Shown: piece by piece, positions 28,518 through 36,407 of the stretch | How positions within the stretch are numbered: position 1 is the stretch's first letter | Layout: every line of letters begins with the position of its first letter | DNA from: Ilumatobacteraceae bacterium | GTDB taxonomy: Bacteria > Actinomycetota > Acidimicrobiia > Acidimicrobiales > Ilumatobacteraceae | DNA: 64,000 nucleotides | Assembly: GCA_033344875.1 (NCBI GenBank) | Contig: JAWPMO010000001.1 | Coordinates: 1,699,595-1,763,594, forward strand | Reading direction: 5' to 3' | Program-made: the position numbers and the translations under genes | The notes under the pieces: generated by a model | Told to the model about the DNA's origin: nothing | Database searches by the model: none | The model's input: the letters and a program-made list of their open reading frames with translations, nothing else

Positions 28518-28895
28518 ATGCCGACCTACGTGTACAAGTTCATCGACACCGACGAGACCGTCGAGATCCAGCAGTCGTTCACCGACGACACCCTGACCGA
28601 ATACGCACACCCGGAGACCGGCGAGACCATGCCGGTCAAGAAGGTCTTCCTCCCGGTCGGCGTCACGTTCAAGGGCGACGGTTTCTACAAGACCGACAAC
28701 CGGTCCGGCGCGAAGAAGTCGGACGGCGCCACCGGCGGCGACAGCGGCTCGAGTTCCTCCGACTCGTCGAAGGGTTCCGACTCCTCGACCTCGTCCGATT
28801 CGTCCAAGTCGTCGGATTCCTCCTCGTCGTCGACGTCGTCCGAGTCCACGAAGTCGACCAAGTCGACGAGTTCGTCGAGCACCTCGAGCGACTGA
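28518..28895 (+). CDS. FmdB-like small protein without zinc cysteines, with Ser/Lys-rich tail
   Basis: The 125-residue protein starts 'MPTYVYKFIDTDETVEIQQS', the same fold signature as FmdB-family zinc ribbons (MPTYxYxCxxCG). All four cysteines are missing: the protein contains none. Residues 1-68 end with 'LPVGVTFKGDGFYKTDNRS', which is typical of FmdB proteins. The remaining 55 residues are almost only S, K, T, D and E. ATG 28518 has TATCTT ten bases upstream. Function is unknown, and the loss of metal ligands argues against zinc binding. The MTA phosphorylase gene follows after three bases. Confidence 0.7.
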   Translation: MPTYVYKFIDTDETVEIQQSFTDDTLTEYAHPETGETMPVKKVFLPVGVTFKGDGFYKTDNRSGAKKSDGATGGDSGSSSSDSSKGSDSSTSSDSSKSSDSSSSSTSSESTKSTKSTSSSSTSSD

Positions 28896-28898
28896 CAC

Positions 28899-29699
28899 GT
28901 GCTCATCCCACTCAGCGATCGGGCGTCCGAGCTGGGTGCGGAGATCGGGATCATCGGCGGCTCGGGGTTCTACGACTTCGTCGACGACGCCGTCGACGTC
29001 ACGATCGAGACACCGTTCGGCGACACCGCGGCCCCGATCCGGGTCGGTGACGTCGCAGGACGCCGCGTGGCGTTCCTCCCCCGGCACGGGCGACGACACG
29101 AGTTCGCGGCCCACCGGGTGCCCTACCGGGCAAACGTGTGGGCGATGGCCTCGCTCGGGGTCCGCTCGCTGATCGGCCCGTGCTCGTGCGGGTCGCTGCA
29201 ACCCGATCTGCACCCCGGCGATTTCGTCGTCGTCGACCAACTCGTCGACCGCACATACGGGCGCGCCGACACGTTCCACGACGTCGGTGCGCCGGCGGGG
29301 ACACCGGGGTCGGAGGGTGCCGTCCACCACCAGGCGTTCGCCGAACCGTACGACGCAGACCTGCGCGCCCACCTGGTCCGGGCTGCCCGCACCACCGGCC
29401 GGTCGGTGCACGACGGCGGCACGATGGTGATCATCAACGGTCCCCGCTTCTCGACCCGTGCCGAGAGCAGCTGGTTCCGGCAGATGGGGTGGTCGGTGGT
29501 CAACATGACCGGATACCCCGAATCGGTGCTCGCCGCCGAGGCGGGCCTGCCCTACGCCACCGTGGCGCTCGTCACCGACTACGACGCCGGCGTCGACGGC
29601 CACGAACCCGTCACGATGTCCGCGGTGTTGCGGGTCATGAACTCCAACATCGAGCGGCTCGGTGCGCTCCTCCACACCGCGATCCCAGCGATCGACTGA
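28899..29699 (+). CDS. S-methyl-5'-thioadenosine phosphorylase (or related purine nucleoside phosphorylase)
   Basis: The 266-residue MTAP/PNP-family enzyme cleaves methylthioadenosine (or a purine nucleoside) with phosphate. Motifs are 'EIGIIGGSGFYDF', the phosphate and ribose blocks 'LPRHGRRHEFAAHRVPYRAN', 'GGTMVIINGPRFSTRAES', 'VVNMTGYPE' and 'VALVTDYDAG'. The NMTxxPE and late D residues decide purine choice; the exact nucleoside cannot be fixed by eye. The GTG start lies three bases after the FmdB-like gene. Confidence 0.87.
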   Translation: MLIPLSDRASELGAEIGIIGGSGFYDFVDDAVDVTIETPFGDTAAPIRVGDVAGRRVAFLPRHGRRHEFAAHRVPYRANVWAMASLGVRSLIGPCSCGSLQPDLHPGDFVVVDQLVDRTYGRADTFHDVGAPAGTPGSEGAVHHQAFAEPYDADLRAHLVRAARTTGRSVHDGGTMVIINGPRFSTRAESSWFRQMGWSVVNMTGYPESVLAAEAGLPYATVALVTDYDAGVDGHEPVTMSAVLRVMNSNIERLGALLHTAIPAID

Positions 29700-29778
29700 G
29701 CCGCGGAACCGGCGGGGTGCCGGATAGCGTTCCGGTACCGACTTCCCCTGCTGCATCTCACCGATCAGGAGGGTTCGA

Positions 29779-30369
29779 ATGTCTTCTCCCGCTGTCGTGT
29801 CGGCCGCCGCGGTGACGCTGCGCCGACTCCTCGTCAAACACCCGTGGATCTATTGGGCGGTGGTCGGCCTGGCTGCGCTCGGCGCCGGGGCCTCCATGCT
29901 CGAACGATCCGATCGCGTCGACGACCGTCGGGCGGCCTGGGGCGAGACCCGGAGCGTCTGGGTGGCGACCGCCGACCTCGCACCCGGCGACCCCGTGTCG
30001 GCCGAGCGTCGCGATCTCCCCCGTGCCATGGTGCCCGACGGCGCGACCTCCGACGTCGACGGGCTCACCGCCCGACAGCACGTGGCGGTCGGCGAGATCG
30101 TGCACACGGTCGACGTCGTCGCTCCCTCCGGCCCGCAGGCGCTGACGCCCCGTGGGTGGGTGGCGGTTCCGGTCAACGAGTCACCCGTGTCGGGTGCGGC
30201 GGTCGGCGACCGGGTGCGCGTGGCGGGTGACGGCGTGGTGCTGAGCACCGACGCCATCGTCGTCGGCCACCACGACGGATCGTCGCTGGTCGCCGTGCCG
30301 ACCGACGAGGCAGCGGCGATCGCTGCGCTCGCCGACCACGTCGGCGTCACGTTGCTCCTGGTCCCCTGA
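29779..30369 (+). CDS. SAF-domain membrane protein (CpaB/FlgA-like)
   Basis: The 196-residue protein has one N-terminal membrane helix ('IYWAVVGLAALGAGA', about 23-38), then a SAF domain: 'VWVATADLAPGDPVSAERRD', 'LTARQHVAVGEIVHTVDV'. A second beta domain follows ('GWVAVPVNESPVSGAAVGDR'). This order is that of CpaB/RcpC proteins of Flp pilus machines, but no pilus genes are near. AGGAGG (29767-29772) sits six bases before the ATG, and TAGCGT at 29726-29731 could be its -10, giving a leader of about 45 bases. Its stop abuts the stop of uppP. Confidence 0.75.
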   Translation: MSSPAVVSAAAVTLRRLLVKHPWIYWAVVGLAALGAGASMLERSDRVDDRRAAWGETRSVWVATADLAPGDPVSAERRDLPRAMVPDGATSDVDGLTARQHVAVGEIVHTVDVVAPSGPQALTPRGWVAVPVNESPVSGAAVGDRVRVAGDGVVLSTDAIVVGHHDGSSLVAVPTDEAAAIAALADHVGVTLLLVP

Positions 30370-31197
30370 TCAGCGCCAGCCGGCGGCGGCGACGCCGAGC
30401 ACGACGACGCCGAGGGCGACGCGATACACCACGAACGGCGTGAAACTCCGGGTGCGCACGAGCCGGAGCGTGCCCCACACCGCGGCCAGGCCGGCCACGA
30501 AACTCGTCACCACGCCGACGATCATCGGCGTGACCAAACCCTCGGGCACACCGTCGACGATCAGGCCGCCGACCTTCAGCACGACGGCACCGGCGATCAC
30601 CGGGAGACTCATCAGGAAGCTGATCCGAACCGCCGCGTCGCGATCGAACCCGATCTGCCGGGCGGCCGTCATCGTGATGCCCGAGCGCGACGTGCCGGGA
30701 TTCAGCGCGAGCGCCTGCGCCGCGCCGACGAGCAGCGCATCCCGGGTGTGGAACTCGTCGACCGGCCGTCGACCGGCGGCACGGTCGGCCCACCAGAGCA
30801 GCAGGCCGAAGACGATCAGCGAGATCGCGATGATGTTCGGCGTGCCGAACCGCTCGTCGATCCAGTCCTCGAACAGCGCGCCGACCAACGCGGCCGGGAT
30901 CGTGGCGACCACCAGCAACCAGGCGATCCGACCGTCGGCATCGACCGGACGTTCCCGGCTCCAGATCAGGCGCACGCCCTCCCGCACGTAGCGGACGAGG
31001 TCGTGTCGGAAGTAGAGGACCACGGCGACGAACGTGCCGAAGTGGAGGGCGACGTCGAAGGCCTTGGTGACATCGTCGGGTTGCTCGTCCCACCCGAAGA
31101 ACCAGCGCGTGAGCACGAGATGACCGCTGGACGAGATCGGGAGGAACTCCGAGAGACCCTGGACGAGCCCGAGGACGATGGCGTGGAGGATCGGCAT
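30370..31197 (-). CDS. uppP: Undecaprenyl-diphosphatase
   Basis: The 275-residue integral membrane enzyme recycles undecaprenyl diphosphate for peptidoglycan synthesis; overexpression gives bacitracin resistance in studied bacteria. Signature motifs are 'LVQGLSEFLPISSSGHL' and 'ALNPGTSRSGITMTAAR'. About eight membrane helices are visible. ATG 31197 was chosen because the family starts at this point; TACGGT lies nine bases upstream. Confidence 0.94.
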   Translation of the reverse strand: MPILHAIVLGLVQGLSEFLPISSSGHLVLTRWFFGWDEQPDDVTKAFDVALHFGTFVAVVLYFRHDLVRYVREGVRLIWSRERPVDADGRIAWLLVVATIPAALVGALFEDWIDERFGTPNIIAISLIVFGLLLWWADRAAGRRPVDEFHTRDALLVGAAQALALNPGTSRSGITMTAARQIGFDRDAAVRISFLMSLPVIAGAVVLKVGGLIVDGVPEGLVTPMIVGVVTSFVAGLAAVWGTLRLVRTRSFTPFVVYRVALGVVVLGVAAAGWR

Positions 31198-31231
31198 CGC
31201 CGCAGGACCGTATCGTCCTACGATCCCGAAC
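31198..31231. promoter_or_regulatory. Divergent leaderless promoters of uppP and the RmlD-like gene
   Basis: Start codons are 34 bases apart. Plus strand: TACGAT (31219-31224) is seven bases before ATG 31232. Minus strand: TACGGT (complement of 31207-31212) is nine bases before ATG 31197. The two -10 boxes are only six bases apart. Confidence 0.55.
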
Positions 31232-32041
31232 ATGACGATCCGACCACGACGCACCCGTCGCATGTTCGTCACCGGCGGCTCGGGGTTCCTCGGTCGCCAC
31301 ATCGTCAACGGACCGGCGAGCCAGTCGTGGGAGGTGATCGCCCCCGGCTCCGGATCGGCCGATCTCCGACATCGCGACACGATCCACGCGTTGATGCGCG
31401 ACTGGAAGCCGGCCGTGGTCGTCCACACCGCCTACCGCAAGGGGGATCGGGCGACGATCGTCGACGCGTCGGCGAACGTCGCCTGGGCCGCGCGCTCGGT
31501 CGGCGCCCGACTGGTCCACGTGTCGAGCGATGCCGTCTTCGCCGGGCAGATCGCCGCGTACACCGAACTCGATCCGCCGGACCCGGTCACCGACTACGGG
31601 GCCGACAAGGCCGACGCCGAATCCGCCGTCGCCCAGATCGACCCCGGCGCGGTGCTCGTCCGGACCTCGCTGATCTGCGGGAACGACGAGCTGTCGGTGC
31701 ACGAACGCGCAGTCCACGATGCGATCGCCGGACGCACGTCACCGGCGTTCTTCATCGACGAGATCCGCAGCCCGGTGATGGTCGGCGACCTCGCAGCGTC
31801 GCTCGTCGACCTGGCGACGATGCCCGAGTTGTGCGGTCCGCTGCACCTCGGCGGCCCCGACCCGCTCAGCCGTGCCGAGCTCGCGGTGATGGCGGCCCGA
31901 CGACACGGCTGGGACGAGTCGCGCCTGCGGTTCTCGACGATCGCCGAGTCGGGCCTCACCAGGTCGTCGAGGGTGGTGTTGGACTCGAGCCGGGCGGCGT
32001 CGCACGGCATCGCCGTGCGCGGCCCCGCCGACGTGTGGTGA
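31232..32041 (+). CDS. RmlD-like NAD(P)-dependent sugar/epimerase-family reductase
   Basis: The 269-residue extended short-chain dehydrogenase has the dinucleotide loop 'MFVTGGSGFLGRHIV', 'VVHTAYRKGD', 'LVHVSSDAVFAG' and the catalytic Y-x-x-x-K in 'DYGADKADAE'. The 'VVHTA...VSSDxVFxG' pattern and 'IRSPVMVGDLA' are closest to RmlD (dTDP-4-dehydrorhamnose reductase), but no other rhamnose genes are nearby. A different substrate is possible. ATG 32.. start follows a leaderless -10 box. Confidence 0.75.
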   Translation: MTIRPRRTRRMFVTGGSGFLGRHIVNGPASQSWEVIAPGSGSADLRHRDTIHALMRDWKPAVVVHTAYRKGDRATIVDASANVAWAARSVGARLVHVSSDAVFAGQIAAYTELDPPDPVTDYGADKADAESAVAQIDPGAVLVRTSLICGNDELSVHERAVHDAIAGRTSPAFFIDEIRSPVMVGDLAASLVDLATMPELCGPLHLGGPDPLSRAELAVMAARRHGWDESRLRFSTIAESGLTRSSRVVLDSSRAASHGIAVRGPADVW

Positions 32042-32071
32042 ACACGGCCGATCGAGGCGGAGCGGCCGGAC

Positions 32072-33415
32072 TCAGGCGCCCGACATGGTCACGTCGCCGA
32101 TCACGAGGCTCACGCCGGCGGCCCGCATCGGCAACCAGTCGATGTCGCCACCGACCTCGACGATGTCGAGCAGCATGCGCTGCAACGTGGACGCGATCGT
32201 GAACTCACGAACGGGCTCGGCGACCTCGCCGTTCCGGATCATCAGCCCGGCGGCTCCGGTCGAGAAGTCGCCGCTGATCGGGTTGACGCCCGAGTGGATG
32301 CCGGTCACGCTCTGCACCAGCAGCCCGTGGTCGATGCCCGCGACGATCTCGGCCTGCGAGCGGGAGCCCGGCTCGAGCGAGAGCGCCAGGGCACCGACGC
32401 CCGGCGTCCCACCGAAGCCGCCCCGCGTCGCATTCCCGGTCGACACGGTGCCGGCCCGGCGGGCCGAATACGAGTTGTGCGTGAACATCTCGAGTCGCCC
32501 GTCGGAGATCAGCGCGTTGCGGCGTGCCGCGAGCCCCTCGCCGTCGACGTCGGTCGCCGTGTAGGCGAGCGGGTTCGTCGGGTCGTCGACCAGGTGCACG
32601 AACGAGGGGGCGACCTCGTCGCCGAGCCGGTCCTTGAAGAGGCTCCGACCCTTGACCACGGCCTCGCCGTTGAGCGTCGACGAGATGATGCCCAGGAACT
32701 GCGCCGTGACGAAGGGATCGAGCACGACCGTGATGCGCTCCGATGCGGGCTTGGTCGCACCGAGCAGCCGGGTCGCCCGCTCGGCCGCCTCGGCGGCGGC
32801 CCGATCGAGGTCGAGCGCGGTCGGTGCGCGACCGACGCTGAACCCGAACCCGGTCTGGGTCTCGTCGCCGTCGTCGGCGAGCGTGGAGATGCTGACGTAG
32901 CAGCCGTTCTCGCGACCCCACTGCCGGATCCCGGTCGTGGTCGCGACCGCGGTCTCGCCGTAGGCATCGGCGTAGTTGGAGTCATCGATGCGGACCCGGG
33001 TGTCGGCTCCGGTGGTCAGGCGCTCGAGTTCCTTGGCGAGCTCGATCTTGCGATCGGTCGGGTAGTCGGCGAGCTCGTCGTTCCAGAGCGGCTGATCGGT
33101 GACGGCGACGCCATCGGGCTCGGCGAGTCCGGCCCACTCGTCGACCGTGCCGAACTGCACGTTGTCGCGGGCCTCGGCCAACACCTCGGCGACGGCGGCC
33201 GGCTCGAGCGTGCCGGCGTACGCGAAGCCGGTCCGGCCCTCGCTGATGACCCGGACGCCGATGCCTTCGGCCTGGGCGGCCACGAAGTGTTCGACCTCGC
33301 CCTCGTACACCCGCACCTCGGTCTCGCCGCCTCGCGACACGAACGCCTCGACGTGTTCGTTCGGGCCGGCCTGGGCGACGACACCGTCGACGATGTCGAG
33401 CAGATCGTTCCGCAT
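32072..33415 (-). CDS. pmbA: PmbA/TldE family metalloprotease subunit
   Basis: The 447-residue TldE/PmbA partner forms a heterodimer with TldD that degrades unfolded peptides and matures some modified peptides. The N-terminal domain has 'VRVYEGEVEHFVAAQAEGIG'. The C-terminal beta domain has 'VVLDPFVTAQFLGI', 'DDPTNPLAY', 'GGTPGVGALALSLEPG' and 'GDFSTGAAGLMIRNGE'. As expected for TldE it lacks the HExxxH zinc site. The ATG overlaps the tldD stop (TGATG), so the complex is co-translated. Confidence 0.92.
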   Translation of the reverse strand: MRNDLLDIVDGVVAQAGPNEHVEAFVSRGGETEVRVYEGEVEHFVAAQAEGIGVRVISEGRTGFAYAGTLEPAAVAEVLAEARDNVQFGTVDEWAGLAEPDGVAVTDQPLWNDELADYPTDRKIELAKELERLTTGADTRVRIDDSNYADAYGETAVATTTGIRQWGRENGCYVSISTLADDGDETQTGFGFSVGRAPTALDLDRAAAEAAERATRLLGATKPASERITVVLDPFVTAQFLGIISSTLNGEAVVKGRSLFKDRLGDEVAPSFVHLVDDPTNPLAYTATDVDGEGLAARRNALISDGRLEMFTHNSYSARRAGTVSTGNATRGGFGGTPGVGALALSLEPGSRSQAEIVAGIDHGLLVQSVTGIHSGVNPISGDFSTGAAGLMIRNGEVAEPVREFTIASTLQRMLLDIVEVGGDIDWLPMRAAGVSLVIGDVTMSGA

Positions 33416-34821
33416 CACGCTGCCGTCCCGCCGATGGTGAGCGACTTGACCCGCAGCGTCGGTTGGCCGTCGCCGACCGGCACACCCTGGCCGTCCTTGC
33501 CGCACGTGCCGGGGTTCCCCATGGCGAAGTCATTCGCGAGCATGTCGATGTCGCGCAGCACCTGCGGACCGTTGCCGATCAGGTTGCCCTCACGCAGCGG
33601 CTCGGTGATCTCGCCGTTCTCGATGAGATACGCCTCGTTCATGCCGAACACGAAGTCGCCGGTCGCGGTGTTGACGCTGCCACCGCCCAGGTGGCTCACG
33701 TACACGCCCTGCTCGGTCGAGGCGACGATCTCGTCGGGGTCGTCGGGGCCGTCCATCACGAACGTGTTGGTCATCCGCACCATCGGCAGGTGCATGTAAC
33801 TCTGCCGTCGGCCGTTGCCCGACGGGCCGCGACCGGCCTTGCGCGACCGGATGTGGTCCCACATGTAGTCGGTCAGCACGCCGTCTTCGATCAGCACGTT
33901 GCGTCGGGTCGCGTGGCCCTCGTCGTCGACGGCGAGCGTGCCCCACTCCCCCGCCATCGTGCCGTCGTCGACCAGCGTGACGAGCGGTGACGCGACCAGT
34001 TCGCCGACCTTGCCGGCGTAGACCGATGCGCCCTTCTGGATGTGGTCGGCTTCGAGGCCGTGGCCGCACGCCTCGTGGAAGAGCACGCCACCCGTGCCGT
34101 TCTTGATGACGACGGGCATCGCACCCGACGGAGCGGGTCGGGCATTCAGCTTGACGATCGCCTGGCGGGCGGCGTCGCGGGCGAGCGCGTCGAGGTCGAC
34201 GTACATCTCGTGCTCGGGGTCGAAGACCTCCCACCCGATCGTGTGGCCCATCGATTGGAAGCCGGTCTGCATGCCGGCGTCGCCGTCGGCGACCGCGCTG
34301 ATCCGGGCGAGGACCCGGACGATGTCGTCGGTGACGAACACGCCGTCGCTGTTCGCGATCAGTACCCGCTTCCGGCTGTCGCCGTAGCCGGCCGACACCT
34401 GCACGATCTCGCCGCCTGCGCTGCGGGCCGCGTCGTCGAGGCGCTGCACCATGGCGACCTTGGTGGCCTTGGGGATCGACTCGGGGTACTGGTCGACGAC
34501 GTTGACCGGCGTCGGAGCGCTCGGGCTGAGCGCCACCGTGCGCGTCCCGCCGTCGCCGACGCTCGCTGCGGCCGCAGCGGCCCGCGCTGCTTCGGCGAGA
34601 CCTTGCTCGCTCAGGTCGCTGGAGTGTGCGAACCCCGTGGTCTCGCCCTTGATCACCCGGATCCCGGCCCCACGATCGCGACCGGAGGTGACCTGTTCGA
34701 TGCGCCCGTCGTCGAGCGACACGGAGGTGTTGCGTTTGTCCTCGGCGTAGATCTCGGCGAAGTCGGCACCCGTCCGGAGTGCGACCCCCAGCGTGCGTTC
34801 AATGACGTCCTGATCGATCAC
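33415..34821 (-). CDS. tldD: TldD family metalloprotease catalytic subunit
   Basis: The 468-residue zinc protease subunit carries the H249-E-A-C-G-H254 motif (HExxxH). Other TldD blocks are 'GIRVIKGETTGFAHS' near residue 53, 'PVVIKNGTGGVLFHEACGHG', 'LVTLVDDGTMAGEWGT', 'VLIEDGVLTDYMWD' and 'YMHLPMVRMTNTFVMDG'. The GTG start has TAGGCT eight bases upstream, consistent with a leaderless transcript. No ribosomal peptide precursor is recognisable beside the pair, so a general peptide-clearing role is most likely. Confidence 0.94.
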   Translation of the reverse strand: MIDQDVIERTLGVALRTGADFAEIYAEDKRNTSVSLDDGRIEQVTSGRDRGAGIRVIKGETTGFAHSSDLSEQGLAEAARAAAAAASVGDGGTRTVALSPSAPTPVNVVDQYPESIPKATKVAMVQRLDDAARSAGGEIVQVSAGYGDSRKRVLIANSDGVFVTDDIVRVLARISAVADGDAGMQTGFQSMGHTIGWEVFDPEHEMYVDLDALARDAARQAIVKLNARPAPSGAMPVVIKNGTGGVLFHEACGHGLEADHIQKGASVYAGKVGELVASPLVTLVDDGTMAGEWGTLAVDDEGHATRRNVLIEDGVLTDYMWDHIRSRKAGRGPSGNGRRQSYMHLPMVRMTNTFVMDGPDDPDEIVASTEQGVYVSHLGGGSVNTATGDFVFGMNEAYLIENGEITEPLREGNLIGNGPQVLRDIDMLANDFAMGNPGTCGKDGQGVPVGDGQPTLRVKSLTIGGTAA

Positions 34822-34920
34822 GACGATGAAGCCTACGGGCCGTCGGCCGGGTGAACGTCACACGACCGTCACCTGTCCTGTTCGTGTCTCGCAGCCGACC
34901 GGGCGTTAACGTGGCGATCC
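34822..34920. promoter_or_regulatory. Divergent promoter region tldD / thioesterase
   Basis: Minus strand: TAGGCT (complement of 34830-34835), eight bases before GTG 34821. Plus strand: TAACGT (34907-34912), eight bases before GTG 34921. Both genes lack ribosome sites, so both messages are probably leaderless. No clear -35 boxes are seen. Confidence 0.5.
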
Positions 34921-35307
34921 GTGAATGCAGCGGTCGGACTCAAAGGCGAGGCACGCCTGGTCGTCGGTGACACCGACACGGCCATCGCGCTGGGCTCGGG
35001 CGACGTGGAGGTGCTCGGCACCCCTCGTCTCGTGGCGCTGTTCGAGCAGGCCACGATCGACGCCCTGCGCGGCGTCCTCGACGACGGGCAGTCCTCGGTC
35101 GGCATGCGCGTCCAGGTCGATCACCTGCAGCCGACCCCGGTCGGCGCGGAGATCGTCGTGGAAGCCTCACTCGACAAGATCGAGGGTCGTCGCATCACCT
35201 TCACGGTGACGGCGTCCGATTCCGGCGGCCTCGTCGCCGCCGGCAAGGTGACCCGCGTCATGATCGACGTCGACAAGTTCATGTCGAAGTGCTGCAGCGC
35301 CGACTGA
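34921..35307 (+). CDS. Hotdog-fold thioesterase, FlK-like
   Basis: The 128-residue hotdog protein resembles the fluoroacetyl-CoA-thioesterase-like group: 'LGSGDVEVLGTPRLVALFEQA', 'VGMRVQVDHLQPTPVGAEI' and 'AAGKVTRVMIDVDKF'. The glutamate in 'ALFEQATI' and the H in 'VDHLQPTPVG' correspond to active-site positions in that group. It would hydrolyse an acyl-CoA of unknown identity; many bacteria carry such housekeeping members. Its last 19 bases overlap the lipoprotein gene. Confidence 0.78.
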   Translation: MNAAVGLKGEARLVVGDTDTAIALGSGDVEVLGTPRLVALFEQATIDALRGVLDDGQSSVGMRVQVDHLQPTPVGAEIVVEASLDKIEGRRITFTVTASDSGGLVAAGKVTRVMIDVDKFMSKCCSAD

Positions 35308-36356
35308 TCACCGGCCTGCTGGCCGCTGCCGCCGTCGTCAGCGGATGCGCGCAGGCCGACGGCACCGAGAACGGTGCCATCCGCGAGAACGTCATCGAAC
35401 CGGGCCTCGATGCGATCGACGAGTCCCGAATGCTGGCGTGCGGTTCGGAGGCATCGAGCTTCCGCACCGTGCTGGAGGTCTACGAAGTCCGAGAGGGCGA
35501 GCCCGCGCCCGACGAGGCAGCCCTGATCGCGGGCGACTACGTGCGCGCCGAGTCCGAGTTGTGGGACGTGGTCGACGGTGAACTGGTGCCCCAGGACCCC
35601 GCGTGCGGCGACGTCCCGACCACGATTCCCGCCGCCGAGATCGTGACCGACGCCGGGGCCGGCGAGGCGCTCACCGTCGACAGCGTGTTGGCCGACTTCA
35701 CCGACGACGACATCGCATCGTTCGGCGGGCCCGACTGCGCACGCCAGCTCGCCGTCGTCTTCGCCGGCGCCTCGCAGTACGCCGCGATCGAGGGCGTCGA
35801 GCCCGACACGATCGCCCAGGTCGAAGCCGCCGGCCTCTTCGCCGAACCCGTCACGATGTGGGAGGTCGTCGACGACACGCTCCGCCCCACGGCCGACTCG
35901 GCGTGCCTCGACTTCGTCGCCGCGGACGTCGACGAGCTGCAGGCGCAGCGGTGTCGGGTCGAGGCGAAGACGCTGACGGTCGCCCGCGAGGCCTATGTCG
36001 CCCAGTTCGGCACCGAGCCGACCTGGCAGGACCTCGTCGACGAGTCGCTCGTGCGCGAGCCGGACCCCGGGGCGGAGCTCGCCGTCGAACTGGTCGACGG
36101 CATGGTCCGCCCGGTCGCCGGTGGTTCGTGCGACGGCATCGACCTCACCGCCCCTCCTCCGCCGAGCGCGGACGATTGTGCGACACAGCGACGCACGCTG
36201 GAGGTCGCGATCGAGGCGTTCTTCGCCCAGAACGGCGTGCTGCCCGCGACCCAGGGCGATCTCGTGACGAGCGGGCTGCTCCGCATCGAGTTCGAGCAGT
36301 TCGACCTGGGCGACGGCGCCGAGGTCGTCGCCGTGCCCGACGGCGTCTGCGGCTGA
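35289..36356 (+). CDS. Lipoprotein made of four tandem pseudopilin-like, cysteine-paired repeats
   Basis: The 355-residue protein has lipobox V-S-G-C with C20 as the lipidated residue. Four repeats follow, each bounded by one cysteine pair: C51-C106, C150-C206, C222-C281 and C297-C354, spaced 55-59 residues. Within a repeat the order is C-x(3-6)-T/V-L-x-x-A-x-E-A-Y/F-x-A-x-x-G-x-x-P-x-x-x-D-L-V-x-x-x-L, then 'WDVVDGELVP' or a variant, then C. The helix-then-loop pattern resembles the heads of type IV pilins and pseudopilins. The last repeat ('TLEVAIEAFFAQNGVLP') is the best preserved and repeat 1 the weakest. The product is probably anchored outside the membrane. I do not know a named family for this arrangement. 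Confidence 0.7.
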   Translation: MLQRRLITGLLAAAAVVSGCAQADGTENGAIRENVIEPGLDAIDESRMLACGSEASSFRTVLEVYEVREGEPAPDEAALIAGDYVRAESELWDVVDGELVPQDPACGDVPTTIPAAEIVTDAGAGEALTVDSVLADFTDDDIASFGGPDCARQLAVVFAGASQYAAIEGVEPDTIAQVEAAGLFAEPVTMWEVVDDTLRPTADSACLDFVAADVDELQAQRCRVEAKTLTVAREAYVAQFGTEPTWQDLVDESLVREPDPGAELAVELVDGMVRPVAGGSCDGIDLTAPPPPSADDCATQRRTLEVAIEAFFAQNGVLPATQGDLVTSGLLRIEFEQFDLGDGAEVVAVPDGVCG

Positions 36357-36407
36357 CCCCGACCCGACTACCGGAGGCCCTGCCACCGGCGGTAGCGTCG
36401 ACCCGAG

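Noticed and set aside
29779-30369. Flp/Tad pilus locus
   Set aside because: Only a single SAF-domain protein is present. No CpaA, CpaC, CpaF, TadB/C or Flp pilin lies nearby.
32072-34821. Microcin or lasso-type peptide biosynthesis around tldD/pmbA
   Set aside because: The flanking genes (uppP, reductase, thioesterase) are not peptide-modification genes, and no short precursor is visible. The pair is common as housekeeping genes.
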